DNA of 64,000 nucleotides from Linum tenue (Eukaryota > Streptophyta > Magnoliopsida > Malpighiales > Linaceae): assembly GCA_946122785.1 (NCBI GenBank), contig CAMGYJ010000011.1, positions 55,850,449-55,914,448 of the forward strand, written 5' to 3'. The notes beneath the pieces are model-generated. The model was not told where the DNA came from. It made no database searches and saw only the letters and a program-made list of their open reading frames with translations. Shown one piece after another: positions 1 through 11,902 of this stretch; the first letter of the stretch is position 1; every line of letters begins with the position of its first letter. Made by a program: the position numbers and the translations under genes.

Positions 1-2122
1 AAGAACAGAAACAACAAGGGGACCTTCCATGAGCCAAATCACAGGAATCAGCAAACTTTGTAATCATATCAACCGGAGTGGAACACAGCAGCTTCAGCTC
101 ACCCAAAACTAGTCTTGACCATGATAAAGGCATTGCTAAATCATATGCCGCCTGCTGGGGGTTGTTCAAAGACACCCATCACAGTGAATCGCCGAATAGG
201 GATTGCGCGGCGGTGGAAAGGACTGTGAACGGGTTGCTCAGAGCTGAAAACAAGGCCAACGGGACCGGAGCGGAGAGAGCCATGAAAAAGTAGTGTGAGA
301 TTCACCCAAGGGTTGAAAGACAACCACACAAAAGCAGAACCGAGAAGAGAAACCACCTGCAAAACCAAACGCCGACAGAGAACCACCAAAACAAACCCAA
401 ACCCAGAAACCAAAGAAGCCGCCCCAGCAACACAAACACTCCCAACAACACACAAAAACTGTAACAAACGAAACCCTGAATGAATCTCAAACCTACTGCA
501 ACCAAAGTTCACCCGCCTCAGCAATTGAAGGAGACACCGCTTCCACTACAGTCAGTCGAAGCCTCGAGGGGCGACGACGGATGGGGAATCGGTGAATGCA
601 ATCACCCTTAAGGAAGAGAAGATGACCACACCAAGCTTGGATAGAAACCCAATATGCATCCTCTGAACCCAGAACAGAGCAGAGCCAAACCAGATCTAGA
701 AGATCTATAGAAGAAACCGGACTATCCTCCTCCTAACGAGAGGAATGTGGAAAGAACCACTTAGGGAACGAGAAAAGCCACAACGGCTGCAAAATGCCAC
801 AACGGCTGCAAAATGCCATAAATGGCAAGGAAAGACAAGAAAAAACAGAGGAAGAGGACGAGGAGCACGAAAGGAAATCGGAAATGAAAAGGAGGATTGG
901 GCTACCGCCGGTCACCAAGATGTGCCGGCGGCAGCCCTGGGAGACTGGAAAAATACAGAGAGCTGGGAAAATTGAGACTAGAGAGAGAAAGGGGAAAAGC
1001 AGTTTTATCTTGTTTTTATGCTTAGTGTAACCCTTTTGAGGACTTGCAAAAAGATTATTGATAGTTTAGTGTTTACTATGTGATATGTTGGATACTTTGA
1101 TTTAGTAGTAATGGTTGGTTATAATTGCTGATTTTTAAGGGGAAACTTGGTTAGTAAGGGGGAAAAGAGATGATGTGATTGGGTTGGGGAATCTGGTGTG
1201 GTGGGTTTCGGTTTGGTTTGGTTGGGTCGAGTTGAGAATTTGAAGTGGCGGGTTGGGTTGAATTTTTCGGGTGAAAATTGGCTTACTAAGCATTTTGGTT
1301 AGCCACATCGGTAAAAAAAATGAATTATGTTAACACAGACTAGGGAAGGTTACGACCAGTGATCAAATTTGGATTATTGAACTAATCTTTTATTGAGTTA
1401 ATAGAATAAAAAAAATAAGGGATAAATATGAAATAATTTAGTAATTTCAATTAATGAATTCGTAAGTTATCCAAAAGTTCGAATTATCATCATTGCAATG
1501 CTGGCATTTATTGTACGGTTACGAGTTTTTCGAAATGATCTTACAGCAAAAATTTCAAACATTTGTGACTTGAGATTTGAATTGATCAGTTTAACATGAT
1601 TTGAATTGTGACGGTGCCAACATAATATGGACATAGATGTCAATATGGCTAAGTTATACCAGTTTGTTTTGTTTGCACTGGAAGATTTTAACTTAATGAA
1701 TATTTACTTTTTAAAACAGATTGAAAAAATTCTCCCTATTTCGTTGTCCTGCGCCCTTTCTCTCTAATCAACCATCACAGAGAAACCCAGGGAATTCAAA
1801 ATTTTGTGGATGGAGAATTGTGAATCCATAGTTTCATTCTATAGAAGAGATGCCTACAAACTAATCACCCATGGAACATTTAATTCAACTTGCTTAACAC
1901 TTCCCTCAAAACTAAGTCCGTAAAAGATGCTGGGCAAGGCAAGAGTTTCAAGTCCGATTTTTTGTGGATCTCAAGAGTTCGATGTAGCGTTCGTAAGATC
2001 AAATAGGACTAGTTTATTAAGAGTTGTCTTCTTTCTAACAAAATATAAACCATAGTAAATTCTTTATTGTTCTTTGTCTAAAATCAAAAGAAAAAACATA
2101 CAAAACTAAATGCTAAACATCT
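1..2122. other. Intergenic, no convincing gene
   Basis: No reading frame here resembles a protein I know. Positions 1-1000 are moderately GC-rich and pyrimidine-rich on the minus strand, unlike the AT-rich DNA that follows, so this could be the edge of a transposon or a leader of a gene lying outside the window. A 19-bp unit (ccacaacggctgcaaaatg) occurs twice in direct succession at 778-796 and 797-815. From about 1030 to 2122 the DNA is AT-rich and I see nothing specific. Confidence 0.4.
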
Positions 2123-2943
2123 CTAAAGCGGTTTGGGACCATAGCCAAATACATTGGAATGAAGAACTTCGAATGAGGATGATGGATGATCTAGTGCATT
2201 ATTGATTCCACCATCCATTTGACCAACTATCGAATAATTAGACGTTGTTGTCATCATCGTTGGCATCATGTTGAGTCGTTGATCCACCCTCTGAACAGGC
2301 GACGTTGCTATCAATCCCATGTTCACTATGTGATGGTAAGGGTGCATAGCAAAAGCAGAGGAAGCATTGAAACAACCATTCATATTGACATTAAGACTAG
2401 TCATATAATTTCCAAGGTTCACTATTTCCATTCTCCTCTTCTCCACCCTCGCCAACAGATCTGAGTAGGCATATTCAAGATCTGAAAGTTCGCCCACCTG
2501 TATCTCTTCCACACCTTTGTTCCACCAGTTATTTAGTGGCTTACCCTCAAGATTTCGCCTGAACGTCGCTTCTTTCTGGTTTTGCTCTTCCATCAAGTCG
2601 AGTAGCGAGTTATGTGTCTCGTTCAGCTCCTGGATCCTAGCTTGCATAAACATCTCTCCATTGTAGGATTGTAATTGGGGTTCCGTTTGTTGGCCCAGGT
2701 ATCGGAGTACAATATCATTGAATGATGGATGACCAAAACTGAAGGGTTTTCCTGCAGGAGAAAAGACCAAAAATCCCACCTTATTGCCAGTTAATGTGAT
2801 AAGTTCATGTACTTTCTTAAAAATTCCTGACTTTCGTTTGGAGAAGGTGATTATCATGTCTGATTCTTTTTCGATTTTTTCATCTCGATTTTTTGCTTCC
2901 CTTTTGTTTTCTTGGCAACGATGTTGTTGCTATTGTCTGCCAT
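2123..2943 (-). pseudogene. Type I MADS-box gene (AGL62-like), frameshifted
   Basis: Intronless gene on the minus strand, as expected for type I (M-alpha) MADS genes, which encode nuclear DNA-binding factors acting mostly in gametophyte and endosperm. The main frame (2857 down to 2123) reads ITFSKRKSGIFKKVHELI, then VFSPAGKPFSFGHPS, the classic MADS core, followed by about 170 residues of less conserved C-terminus. The natural start is upstream: an ATG at 2943 opens M-A-D-N-S-N-N and reaches KQKIEMKK, the first half of the MADS domain, but in another frame that stops at TGA 2856-2854. The two halves join if the A-run at 2880-2875 (six A on the minus strand) had seven bases, which restores the family consensus KIEKES. 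So one base is missing within the DNA-binding domain. It is either a pseudogene or a homopolymer sequencing error. An ATG at 2857 could give a product lacking the first third of the domain. Confidence 0.85.
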
Positions 2944-3047
2944 TTGAAACAGTTGGAAAGCAAAAGGAAATTGGTGGGGATATAAGGTTAGATGGTATAT
3001 GGAGACAGAAAGGATAATGTTGATTTCGTCGGATATGTTTGATACTT

Positions 3048-3056
3048 ATTTATACT
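3048..3056 (-). promoter_or_regulatory. TATA box of the MADS-box gene
   Basis: Reads TATAAATAA on the minus strand, about 105 bp upstream of the ATG at 2943, a normal distance for a plant core promoter with a short leader. Positional inference only. Confidence 0.4.
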
Positions 3057-3117
3057 GGACGGGAAGTGTAGTGAATTGAGTATAATAATATAAATTGGGT
3101 ATGATAATGAGTTTTCC

Positions 3118-3275
3118 ATCACTAAATGGAATAATTTTTATAATTAAAAATTAATGTTATTGCCTTATTTATTTTTTTCTCACTCTAAATGGGATAATTC
3201 TTATTGAAAATTAATGTAATTGCCTTATTGAATTTTTCCCACACTACATGGAAAAATATTATTGGGAATAATTCA
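3118..3275. repeat. Degenerate ~62-bp tandem repeat
   Basis: Two and a half diverged units, each opening with CACTAAATGG or a near variant and continuing into a TTAATGTAATTGCCTTATT-like stretch, lie just upstream of the MADS-box gene promoter. It is AT-rich and non-coding. Confidence 0.5.
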
Positions 3276-5080
3276 TGTACTTACTTATCTTTTTTACCAA
3301 ATTAGAAAATAATTATGATATAGATTTACTTGACAAATATAAAAAAATATATATCACCTTAATATTATGGATAATATATTTTTTGTCGAATATCTATATT
3401 ATATTGTATATATAAATTCTTAAATATATAATATGGTCTTATGTTCGAGATGTCTGGTGTGATTATACATTTGTTATTTATATATCTAATACCAAAATGG
3501 TAATGCCAATCAAAAGATACGAGATATTTTTCGTCGTCTGATTGGAAATATTTTTGTGTATTTGTTTGCTAAATTAGGAAAAATTTTATGTTTTCCAGGA
3601 CAGACTGGCACAAAAAAATTCTCTTTCTAATAACTCAATATTCTGAGTAGACTTGAGAACTCAAAGTTTTAAATGAAATTCATAGTTATGATTGTCATTT
3701 CAAATAGAACAATGTCTATAAAATGAGTACAAGAACCTTGTATATTGTGTTTGCTTTCTTTTCATATACTAAGCATCTACAATAGAATCACATTCGACCC
3801 CGTAACAATCATGTTGCCCTACAAATTCTTAAATAACACAGCAAGCAAATATTGTCAACTGTAGGACACTATCAACTTTCTAAGCAATGTTTTCATACCC
3901 GAACCCGAGGATTAACCGCTGTAATGAGTGGTTCACATTTCACTGGTTATTTAGTATAAAACCGTCAACAAACCTATACCTTACATCAAGGAAACATTAG
4001 TTATCCATACAATAATTACACAATAACCATAATAATTCGATCTCGAAATTTCAAAAGGAACTAAAATTGTTAAGAAAAATGCAAGGCAACAAAATTGTTA
4101 CTAAGTATTTGGAAATGTTAATTTCTTGATAAAGAATTAGTATAGAGTTCAATGTTTTATATATTAAGAGGTCATAATATCTTCACTATAAAGCTTGTAG
4201 TACAGTTGGTAAACAATTGAAGAAGATGTTAGTGTGTTCAAATTGTCACTCCAAAATTTTAACAAATATTGGGGACAGGCTTGAACTCGTCAAACCGACT
4301 AAGTGGTCTAAACAGTTTGGTAGTTTAACTGCTCAAATTCATCAAACTAGCTCTCAATAAGCGATCACAAGTATAACATTGACTAGACTAGGGTTCGGTA
4401 ATCGATTATATCGATCGAACCGGCCGGCTCAGTCCGACTTTAATAATACGCCTTCTAAGTCCTAACTAATATGCATCTTATGATTAACCATAGAAAATTC
4501 TTGTATAAACCTATTTTGGAGAGTATCGAACATTGACATCAACACAACTCTTCATGGTTCCCTTCTACTACGCTCTAAACTATTGGTACTTTAAGATACA
4601 AAATGAATTTCTAACATAATGTTAAACGTATAGTTCAGTTTGTATCACAAATAAATTTCTACATTTATGTTTGTGATACAAGTTTAGTCTGTACCATAAC
4701 ATAAAAATACAAATTCAGTTTGTATAAAATTGTAAAAAAAAACATATATACAAACTAAATTTATACCGGAACATTAAATTTGCAAGTTTTAATTTCTACC
4801 TTAAATTATTTTTTTCAAACTTCGAATATTAACTCAAAAGACATCAATTGGAAAACCCTACAATCCACAAGTCTTGTCATTTGCCGCGTCGCAGTAGTAG
4901 AAGAAAGTCAGAAACCAACAAATGCGTATTTGATTTTTGATTTTTCTAAAGCAATCCTTAACCAATACGGCATCGTTTTCTTCTTAAACCACGCAACTCC
5001 TCCATCACAATTAGTCAAAGTAATCGAGTCCAGAAGGACCCGGCCCAAAAAGAAACCTAGACGACGGAAACAGATAGCCT
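3276..5080. other. Intergenic, AT-rich
   Basis: No gene found. From about 4620 to 4770 short inverted repeats built around TTTGTATCACAAATAAAT recur. The last 250 bp form the promoter and 5' leader of the LEA_2 gene starting at 5081 and become GC-rich. Confidence 0.4.
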
Positions 5081-6704
5081 ATGCCGTGGAAGGCCGCCGC
5101 CGCCGCCGCCTCTCCGGCGGAATCCTCCGTCCCCTACACCGCCATCCCCGCCGTCTACCCTCAGAACGTGATCGTCCTCCCTTACTACCGCCCTCACCGA
5201 CCAAGCCCAACCCTCCTCTTCCTCCGCCGCTGCTCCGCCTTCACCGCCGTCGTCCTCCTCCTCTCCGCCGCCCTCTTCTTCCTCTACCCTTCCGACCCGG
5301 AAATCACGGTCGTCCGGGTCGGGCTCAACCACATCCAAGTCCACTCCTCGCCGAAGCTCACGCTCGACGTCTCGTTATCCCTCACCGTCAAGGTCCGGAA
5401 CCCAGATTTCTTCTCCCTCGACTACGATTACCTCTCCGTCTCGATCGGGTACAGAGGGCGGCAGCTCGGCGTCGTGAGGTCGATCGGTGGCATCGTGAAG
5501 GCCAGGGGTTCGTCGTACGTTGACGCTGCGCTTAATTTGAACGGGCTCGAGTTCTTCTTGGATGCCTTCTACTTGCTCGAGGATTTGGCTAAGGGAGTCG
5601 TCTCTTTCGATACGACGACCACGGTCAGCGGCGATCTTGGGCTCTTGTTCTTCGAGATCCCCATCGAGGTAAGCTCGCTCCTTCACTCCCTCCGTGACTT
5701 TTTCACGAATTATACAATGTTAGAAATCGAACAGAAAAATTAGGGTTACCGATCTGGCTGAGTCTATAGCTTTCAAAGCTATTCATACACATTTCCAACA
5801 TACAATGATGGGAAGCGGCGAACTTTGTAAAATTTGTTGTAGATAGTGCATTGGGTATGATTTCAGAGGATTGCAAATTTAGGGTTTTGGGTAGATCCTT
5901 TTGAACTGATCGAGAATTGGGCTATTTGATGGAAGAGAGATCAGCCTGCAATGCCTCTGATGGAGTGAAATGCCATGTTGCCATTGAGTTGGTTCTTGAC
6001 TAGGTTCTATCTCTCTGTGAGAGCAAGAGTTGTTTAATTTGGTTTTGATGCTATGGCTTGTCAAGAGGGCTCTTTGGAGAGTTGCTGAATTCTGACAGAT
6101 TCTACACGAGTCGAATGCTTGCTTTACTGTTGCTAGCAGCTTATTGCAGTTTCTCCATTCAACTCTGTGTGAAAGGGGGTTTGTTCGTTTTGTTCGGCAA
6201 TGATTCTTCTGGTTTTTGCTTTGGGATGACATAAGTTCTTTGGCACTGTTGCAGGGGAAAGTATCCTGTGATGTTTATCTGAGTACAAGCAACCAGACTG
6301 TTGTGCGGCAAAATTGCTACCCTGTGGTAAGGAACTCTGATTCCTTTGTGCCTTTTGTGATGTCTTGGTTTACATCGTAGTGAGCCAACTCGAAAGGAGA
6401 GTGTGTCTGTGTGTGCTTCGTTAGTTGCTATATCATTGCATCATTCATGCCTGTATATATGGAAACGCACAAACAAACAAGGCTGAGAACATAGACGTCA
6501 ATCATCAGCGAATAAGATTGCATCCATTGATCTGTTTTGGAAGGGTAGCATTCAAAATCGGAAACAGTCTTCACATACCTGCTATATCTTGAACCGACGA
6601 TTCCAACATTCATTCTTTTTCTCCCTACATTGTTTGTTCTATGTTTTTCCGTCGTCAACTTCACTGATCCATTCTTACTTCCTCCTGTGCAACTCTGTCA
6701 GTGA
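5081..6704 (+). CDS. LEA_2 / NDR1-HIN1-like membrane protein
   Basis: Three exons: 5081-5668, 6255-6326 and 6702-6704. Exon 1 encodes 196 residues: a Pro/Ala-rich cytosolic head with YTAIPAVYPQNVIVLPYYRP, one transmembrane segment around residues 50-70 (TAVVLLLSAALFFLYP), then the LEA_2 beta-domain with LDVSLSLTVKVRNPDFFSLDYD and VSIGYRGRQLG. Exon 2 completes the domain with GKVSCDVYLSTSNQTVVRQ and NCYPV. In this subgroup the protein ends right after this Cys-Tyr-Pro sequence. A good donor (gtaagg) follows, and the acceptor at 6700-6701 is followed at once by TGA, so the third exon would supply only the stop codon. If that intron is retained, the frame runs to TAG at 6378-6380 and adds 17 residues. 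Family members are single-pass proteins linked to stress or pathogen responses; no precise role is known from sequence. Start chosen as the first ATG in the GC-rich coding stretch. Confidence 0.85.
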
Positions 6705-7909
6705 CCTCAGAAGCTTGGAATCAGACAGCACAACGCTCGTTAAACCCCCCAAGTATATATGGTGTAATGTTCGTGAATCCTGATCCCTGTATCGCGTATT
6801 GGATAGAAGAGCGAAATCCGGCTTCTCCTTCAGCCAGAGGCTTCACGTATTGTGCAGGTGTGTTATTAGAGACTTTTCAAGTCGTAAATAAGCTTTGTGT
6901 TCACTACCTGCTGACAACCAACTTCGTCGGATTGGAAGCTAACTGATGCGTATTACATGAACACATTATCCTGTACATATACTGATTTACTCATAGCTGA
7001 TCCCATCAGCGAAGTTTGTTACTTTGGGTAAGTAGCAGAATTGTTGTCCTCCTTTCTGAAGGAATCACGGGTTACAATTTTTGTCGACGATTCTCTTGGT
7101 TAGAGAGGTATTTGGTTAGAAGTCTTCAGTGTTGTAGATTGCCGATTGAGGCCTTTTTGGCAACATCACATGCTTCATGGTTCTTCGCCGGAATGATTTT
7201 TTTTTTTTTCCTCCTCACGGGATCAGAATGAGTCCTTTTTTCACAAAGGAGAAGCTAGAAAGCAAGATTACATCAATTTGAAGTGGGGGTACAGCACTCC
7301 ACTTTGTTTGGATCGTTGGAAAATGGTTTCATGAATTATTGCAGTATCGGAATAAAGTGTAATATGGCACCAACTCTGTTTCTGATCCTAATTTTGTGAC
7401 ATTGGTGACCAGAATATGGCATCCATTCATAAAGAATGCCGGCGATTTAACTTGGCAACATGCAAATTCTTTCTATTCCCTGCATTTGGAACCTTATTCC
7501 TTCCTTCTTAAAAAGTCCCCTTTAGCTAAAGTCATCTCCATTGCCAATCAACCCTCAGAACTTCCTTCGAATCGAGAAAATTCATTGGACCTTACAGGCT
7601 AAGTAATTATCGACAGAGAGATGACAATGAATCGTTAAGAGCAGTAGATCATAGTCTCTCTGAAACAGATCGGCCGGCCTCAGAACAGAGCTTTGCCTTC
7701 CTTCATCCCCTGCCACTTCCATTCAAGCTTCAACTTGCATATTGGTTTCTAATTACAGAGAGTTTTCTTGTTCTGTGATACAGGGCAGAGCAGAGAGGAG
7801 AGAAAATAACAGCAGATAAAATGGACTCTGTTTTTCACCATTCAAATACAAAACCCTATCTTGCTCAATTTCTCTCTTCCCCCCCCACATCTTCCCGTTT
7901 CTTCGCTCA
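6705..7909. other. 3' UTR of LEA_2 gene and intergenic DNA
   Basis: The first several hundred bases are probably the 3' UTR of the LEA_2 gene. No conserved reading frame was found. The right end would hold the 3' UTR of the minus-strand small-protein gene at 7910-8221. Confidence 0.35.
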
Positions 7910-8221
7910 TCATCTGCATGCTTCTGCAGTGGTAGTAGCCACCATTGATCTGCTGGCCGCCGCGCCGGCGGCAGCGCCCCATACATAACCAGCTCGATGG
8001 TACCTGCACCGGAACGACCCCGGGTGCGTCGTCGGCGAACAAACGCACCACCTCATCCCACCGCCGCCGTCCCCGCCGGTGACAACTCTCCCTGCCGCCT
8101 CCCCTGCATCCTCTGCCACACGACCATCAATCCCCTGCACCACCACCCATCTCCGACCCATCGCCACCACATGATGGCAACGACGGCCGCCGCCGCGAGG
8201 AGGAACAACTTGGAGACACAT
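7910..8221 (-). CDS. Small CSPTTHPGSFRC-motif protein (serine-rich-protein-like)
   Basis: Single exon, 103 residues, start ATG at 8221-8219. The diagnostic part is CVCSPTTHPGSFRCRYHR at about residues 58-75, followed by YVWG. This motif marks a small plant family often annotated as serine-rich protein-like; its function is unknown. The rest is low-complexity Gly/Arg/Val/Ala with no signal peptide. A later in-frame Met at residue 21 could also serve as start. The region is GC-rich (CCGCCG-type codons) compared with its AT-rich surroundings. I am confident that the motif is real and less so about the N-terminus. Confidence 0.7.
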   Translation of the reverse strand: MCLQVVPPRGGGRRCHHVVAMGRRWVVVQGIDGRVAEDAGEAAGRVVTGGDGGGGMRWCVCSPTTHPGSFRCRYHRAGYVWGAAAGAAASRSMVATTTAEACR

Positions 8222-10522
8222 TTTCCAAACTTCTGATCTCTCCTATCCTTGAGGAATTGAAAGAAAGAAGAAAGAAAAAAGTGGGAAGCTCTCCTAACCT
8301 CTTTGAGTTACAGCATCAGAGGTTTTAAAAGAGAAGAGGGGGGAAAAGAATCTCTCTGCCCGACTTGAAGTGACCCAGAGAAATTGGGGGTTGTTTATGC
8401 AAAGAAGTAAAGAAAAGCAGAGAGCTTTTTAAAGAAAGCAGAGGGGCCAACCCAAGTTCTACCCGAATCCACGAAAGAGGAAGAAAAGGTGGGAAGGAAG
8501 CTTTTTGATCGCTGCTAATAATTATATTCCTTCATGGGGGAAAAAAAAGGGTTATGCTTTTTTTCAGAGACATGGGGTTCGTTCCTTCGTTCGTTATCTA
8601 TCTTTGCGCCCTCAACCGCCATGAGTGGAGCTCCCCAGAAGCAGAAGCAAAGAGGCCAGACGCTTCCATTTATGTGGATAGCTGTGGCATAATAACAGAG
8701 ATAAAACGGCCGCCGCTAGCTATCATCATCTCAATTGATGTTCGTTCTCTGTTTTTTGAGGTGGGTTTGGCACAGGTGGCGCCATTGATGCTTCCACCTG
8801 GCGATACAGTGGTGTGTGTGTGTGTGCATCATGCATTCGTGTGCCTTTAACGATTCTATCCGCTTTTCTGTTCTTCTGAGAGAGAACGTATCTCTTTTGT
8901 GCATGGGGTTTTGGGGAATTGGTGGATTGGCTTTTTGTTCTGGTTGTTGTTGTTTGTTTGTTTTTCCTAGTCAGATCAGCGTCAGCTCTTCTGGTACTCT
9001 TTTTTCACTTTTTTCTGAGATATCTGTGGGTAGTGATGATGCCAAATTAGCAGAGAGATATATCCATTGGGGAAAATAAGAGGAACAAGATTAGACTGGT
9101 TGGTTTAGTGGTAACTAACCAGTAAGCCCTAATTGATAGTTTCTGTTGGTTGATTAGCTGCTTAATGCAATTCGGCTATTGTCATTACAGAGTTTTGGTG
9201 TGAAAGATGTGCTAGATGAAATTATGTGTTATCGTTTGATAGACACATGTGGTAGTAATAATAAGTACTAACAAAAATCGTTATCACGGGAATCCATCCG
9301 ATCCTCACCTTTCTATTATGGGTGAGAAAACAATGAAGAAGAGTTGCAAGATGATAGTTCGATGCTCGAGAGCGAGCATGAAGGTTGTACTCCACCCCCT
9401 CGTCCTCATGTATGATGCTAAACAATCCCACCGAATCGACTCGTTAACAAATGTAAACCCATAGCTAAAATCGATAGAGGCATTCACTTGATGGAACCAC
9501 GTGCGAACGGCTAGAGGGAGAGCGCGCGATCTCGTTAACAAATTATTACAAAAGTCGTGGGTCAAATTTGAGTCCATTGGTTAAGAATAGTTCTAGTTTG
9601 GGCCCATTCCTTTTGAAGTGGGCCGCAGGAATTATGGATACTGAAGTTTTTAAAGTTCAAACCTCAAACCCAACCCACATCTCCAAGCCCAGGAAGATGG
9701 ACCAAACGACAGGCATACGAATGGGCGCACAAAAGTGCCACAGCTTGGGATGGCGTCGTGTGACTCAAAAATAGTGTTTAAAACAATTTATTAATTTAAC
9801 TAACTTGGCCAACGTGATAAACAAAACTCTTGTTGCCATCTGAAGGATTTTTCCCCCCAATTTGTCAAAGTTGTTATAAAAAATTCTTACATACAATAAA
9901 ATTATTCAATATACATAAGTTTTAGGTTCAATCGCTACAATATTCAGTAATTTAAAAAATTAATTGCTGAAAACTGCAACGATCTACATAAATCGCTGAA
10001 AACAGTAGCGTCATAAGAGTATTTTACCTATATCACTTCGATCAGAAAGGATCTGCCAAATTCCCATTCCAAAGAACTTGTGCATCTCTTGTTGGTTAAA
10101 GATATCGTAGGGCCAAAAAATATTTTTGGGTATTATTATAAAAAGTAGTTGGATGACACTAACATGAGAATAAACAATTTCAACGGTAATACGATCCTCC
10201 TCACCCATAACTCAATCTAGTATTTTTGAATTTCTCAACTTCACCAACAAAATAGTCGTATATTTCCTCTATGGCAAAAAAAGAAAACTTTGTTAAAAAT
10301 AGAAGGGAGAGGAAAAAGTCAAGCAAAAAAACTTCATAATTTACTAATGTTCTCGTTGAATGACTTTTGTTTAAGAAAAATCACTCTTTTTAACTCACAA
10401 GGAAGCTTGATGTCACTAAGCCATTGGGGAAGAGAAATGTCCATTATGTTTTTTTTTTCTTTTGTAGTTTTGAAATATATATAACACCACAATCGTCTAT
10501 GTATTTTCAAAACAACACAATC
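8222..10522. other. Intergenic
   Basis: The left part (8222-8800) is purine-rich on the plus strand and probably forms the leader and promoter of the minus-strand small-protein gene. A short (gt)n run lies near 8812-8826. No further gene is recognisable; the short frames between 8554 and 9774 look random. Confidence 0.35.
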
Positions 10523-10761
10523 TTAGGGGTCGTTTGGTTTTGGTGATATTTAATTGATTAATTGTTATCAATTTATGCATAAATATACATGTATATAAGA
10601 AAATTGATGTATTGTAGTTCACATCGTTTGATTTCTGTGATGGTTATTGTAGTATCTAAAAATATATCATTTTTGGGTGAAATGTCACTTTAATCCTTTG
10701 TTTGTGCAAAAAATAAAATAAAAACGATGCATTGTAACTATTTTAACCAAACGACCCCTTA
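10523..10761. mobile_element. Tourist-like MITE (PIF/Harbinger type)
   Basis: A 233-bp element (10526-10758) with perfect 14-bp terminal inverted repeats (TIRs) GGGGTCGTTTGGTT, flanked on both sides by the 3-bp target duplication TTA (10523-10525 and 10759-10761). A 3-bp TTA/TAA duplication is the hallmark of PIF/Harbinger elements. The interior is AT-rich with no coding capacity. Confidence 0.85.
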
Positions 10762-11408
10762 GATGCATAAAGTATGAGAAACTAAGAAAATTAATACGAA
10801 AAACGAGTAGGTGTGTTTTTTTTTGTTGTTGTTGCTCAAGACGTCGGACCGCGTATGAGCTTATCCACCAATAAACGAGCCTAATACTTTCAACTTTGCC
10901 CTCTTCGTTTAGTGAGATTGTGAGGTCACAATTTCATATTCTAGAAAAAATCCCATGCAAAAAAATGAGTAACACAAAAAGAGAAAAAGGTCCAAATAAA
11001 ATGCAGTCAATCGATCCAACTCAAAATATTTCTAGAACACCATCTATATAATTCAAAGTTCAACCCCGTTCGTCAAACGTGTAGGGAAAATGCCAACACA
11101 AAAACAAAATTTGAAAGGGAAAATTCAACGTGGCACGAGCCAATTCCTCAGTGGCGGCCGCCCGGCCGCCCGCCACCATCTCCGGCCTCCGAGTCGCGAC
11201 TCACCACTAATCAAACCCACTCAGCGCGCTCGACTCAGTGAGTCAAATGTGTGCCTTTTCATTTTTCCTAATCTCCCAAACGCGTTCCTTCTTTCCTACT
11301 TCCCCTGTCTTCTTCTTCTCTGTCTCCACCGCAGCCCCCAGCCTGGAAATTTCTCTCTGCAGCGCAGAATTATCATCATTATTATTAAAAAAGAACATTC
11401 CTTTTCCC

Positions 11409-11422
11409 CACTTATATAAATA
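11409..11422 (+). promoter_or_regulatory. TATA box of the arabinogalactan peptide gene
   Basis: Contains TATATAAATA, followed by about 150 bp of very pyrimidine-rich DNA (CTCTCTGTCTCTGTCTC) that would be the 5' UTR leading to the ATG at 11577. CT-rich leaders are common in highly expressed plant genes. Confidence 0.55.
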
Positions 11423-11576
11423 CATCCCCCATTTCCCTCCGCCCATCTCATCGTTTTTCACTCCTTTCATTCATTCCCCTCATTTCTGAACCTCTCTCTG
11501 TCTCTGTCTCTGTTTTTCCTTACTTTTCTCCCTTTCTGCTCTGTTTCCCAATTCACCCACCTTCAATCCCCAAAAC

Positions 11577-11902
11577 ATGAGCTCTATGAAGTTCTACGCA
11601 GCTCCGATCATCGGCTTCTTTCTCTTCGCCCTTATCCAGCTCAGCTACGGACAGAGCTTAGCTCCTTCCCCTGCCGCCGAGGGCCCGTCCAGCGATGGTA
11701 AGTTCGCTTTTTTTACCCGATTTCAACTCCCACTGTTTTTTTCTCCTCGAGAAAGTCTCGAAATCAAATGGGTTTTTTTCTGGGTATTTCCCGGATTTGT
11801 AATTGAAATTTGCTTGAATTTGCTGCAGGAACGGCGATTGATCAAGGGATTGCTTACCTTCTCCTGATGCTGGCGCTTGCAGTCACATACCTCGTTCATT
11901 GA
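11577..11902 (+). CDS. Arabinogalactan peptide (AGP16/AGP20-like)
   Basis: Two exons, 11577-11697 and 11829-11902, giving 64 residues. It has an N-terminal signal peptide of about 26 residues (FYAAPIIGFFLFALIQLSYG), a very short mature region starting QSLAPSPAAEGPSSDG with Ala-Pro/Ser-Pro motifs for hydroxyproline arabinogalactan attachment, and a hydrophobic C-terminal tail (YLLLMLALAVTYLVH) that is the GPI-anchor addition signal. This layout matches the AG-peptide family, extracellular proteoglycans at the plasma membrane and cell wall. The intron splits the Gly codon after SSD, with donor gtaagt and acceptor ctgcag. Start is the first ATG downstream of the TATA box and CT-rich leader. Confidence 0.92.

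Noticed and set aside
1..1000. Possible 5' part of a LINE on the minus strand
   Set aside because: Composition suggests a leader or transposon, but I see no terminal signal, target duplication or recognisable ORF1 motif.
4780..5523. 247-residue Arg/Pro-rich frame
   Set aside because: Overlaps exon 1 of the LEA_2 gene in another frame; its composition is that of GC-rich shadow coding with no domain.
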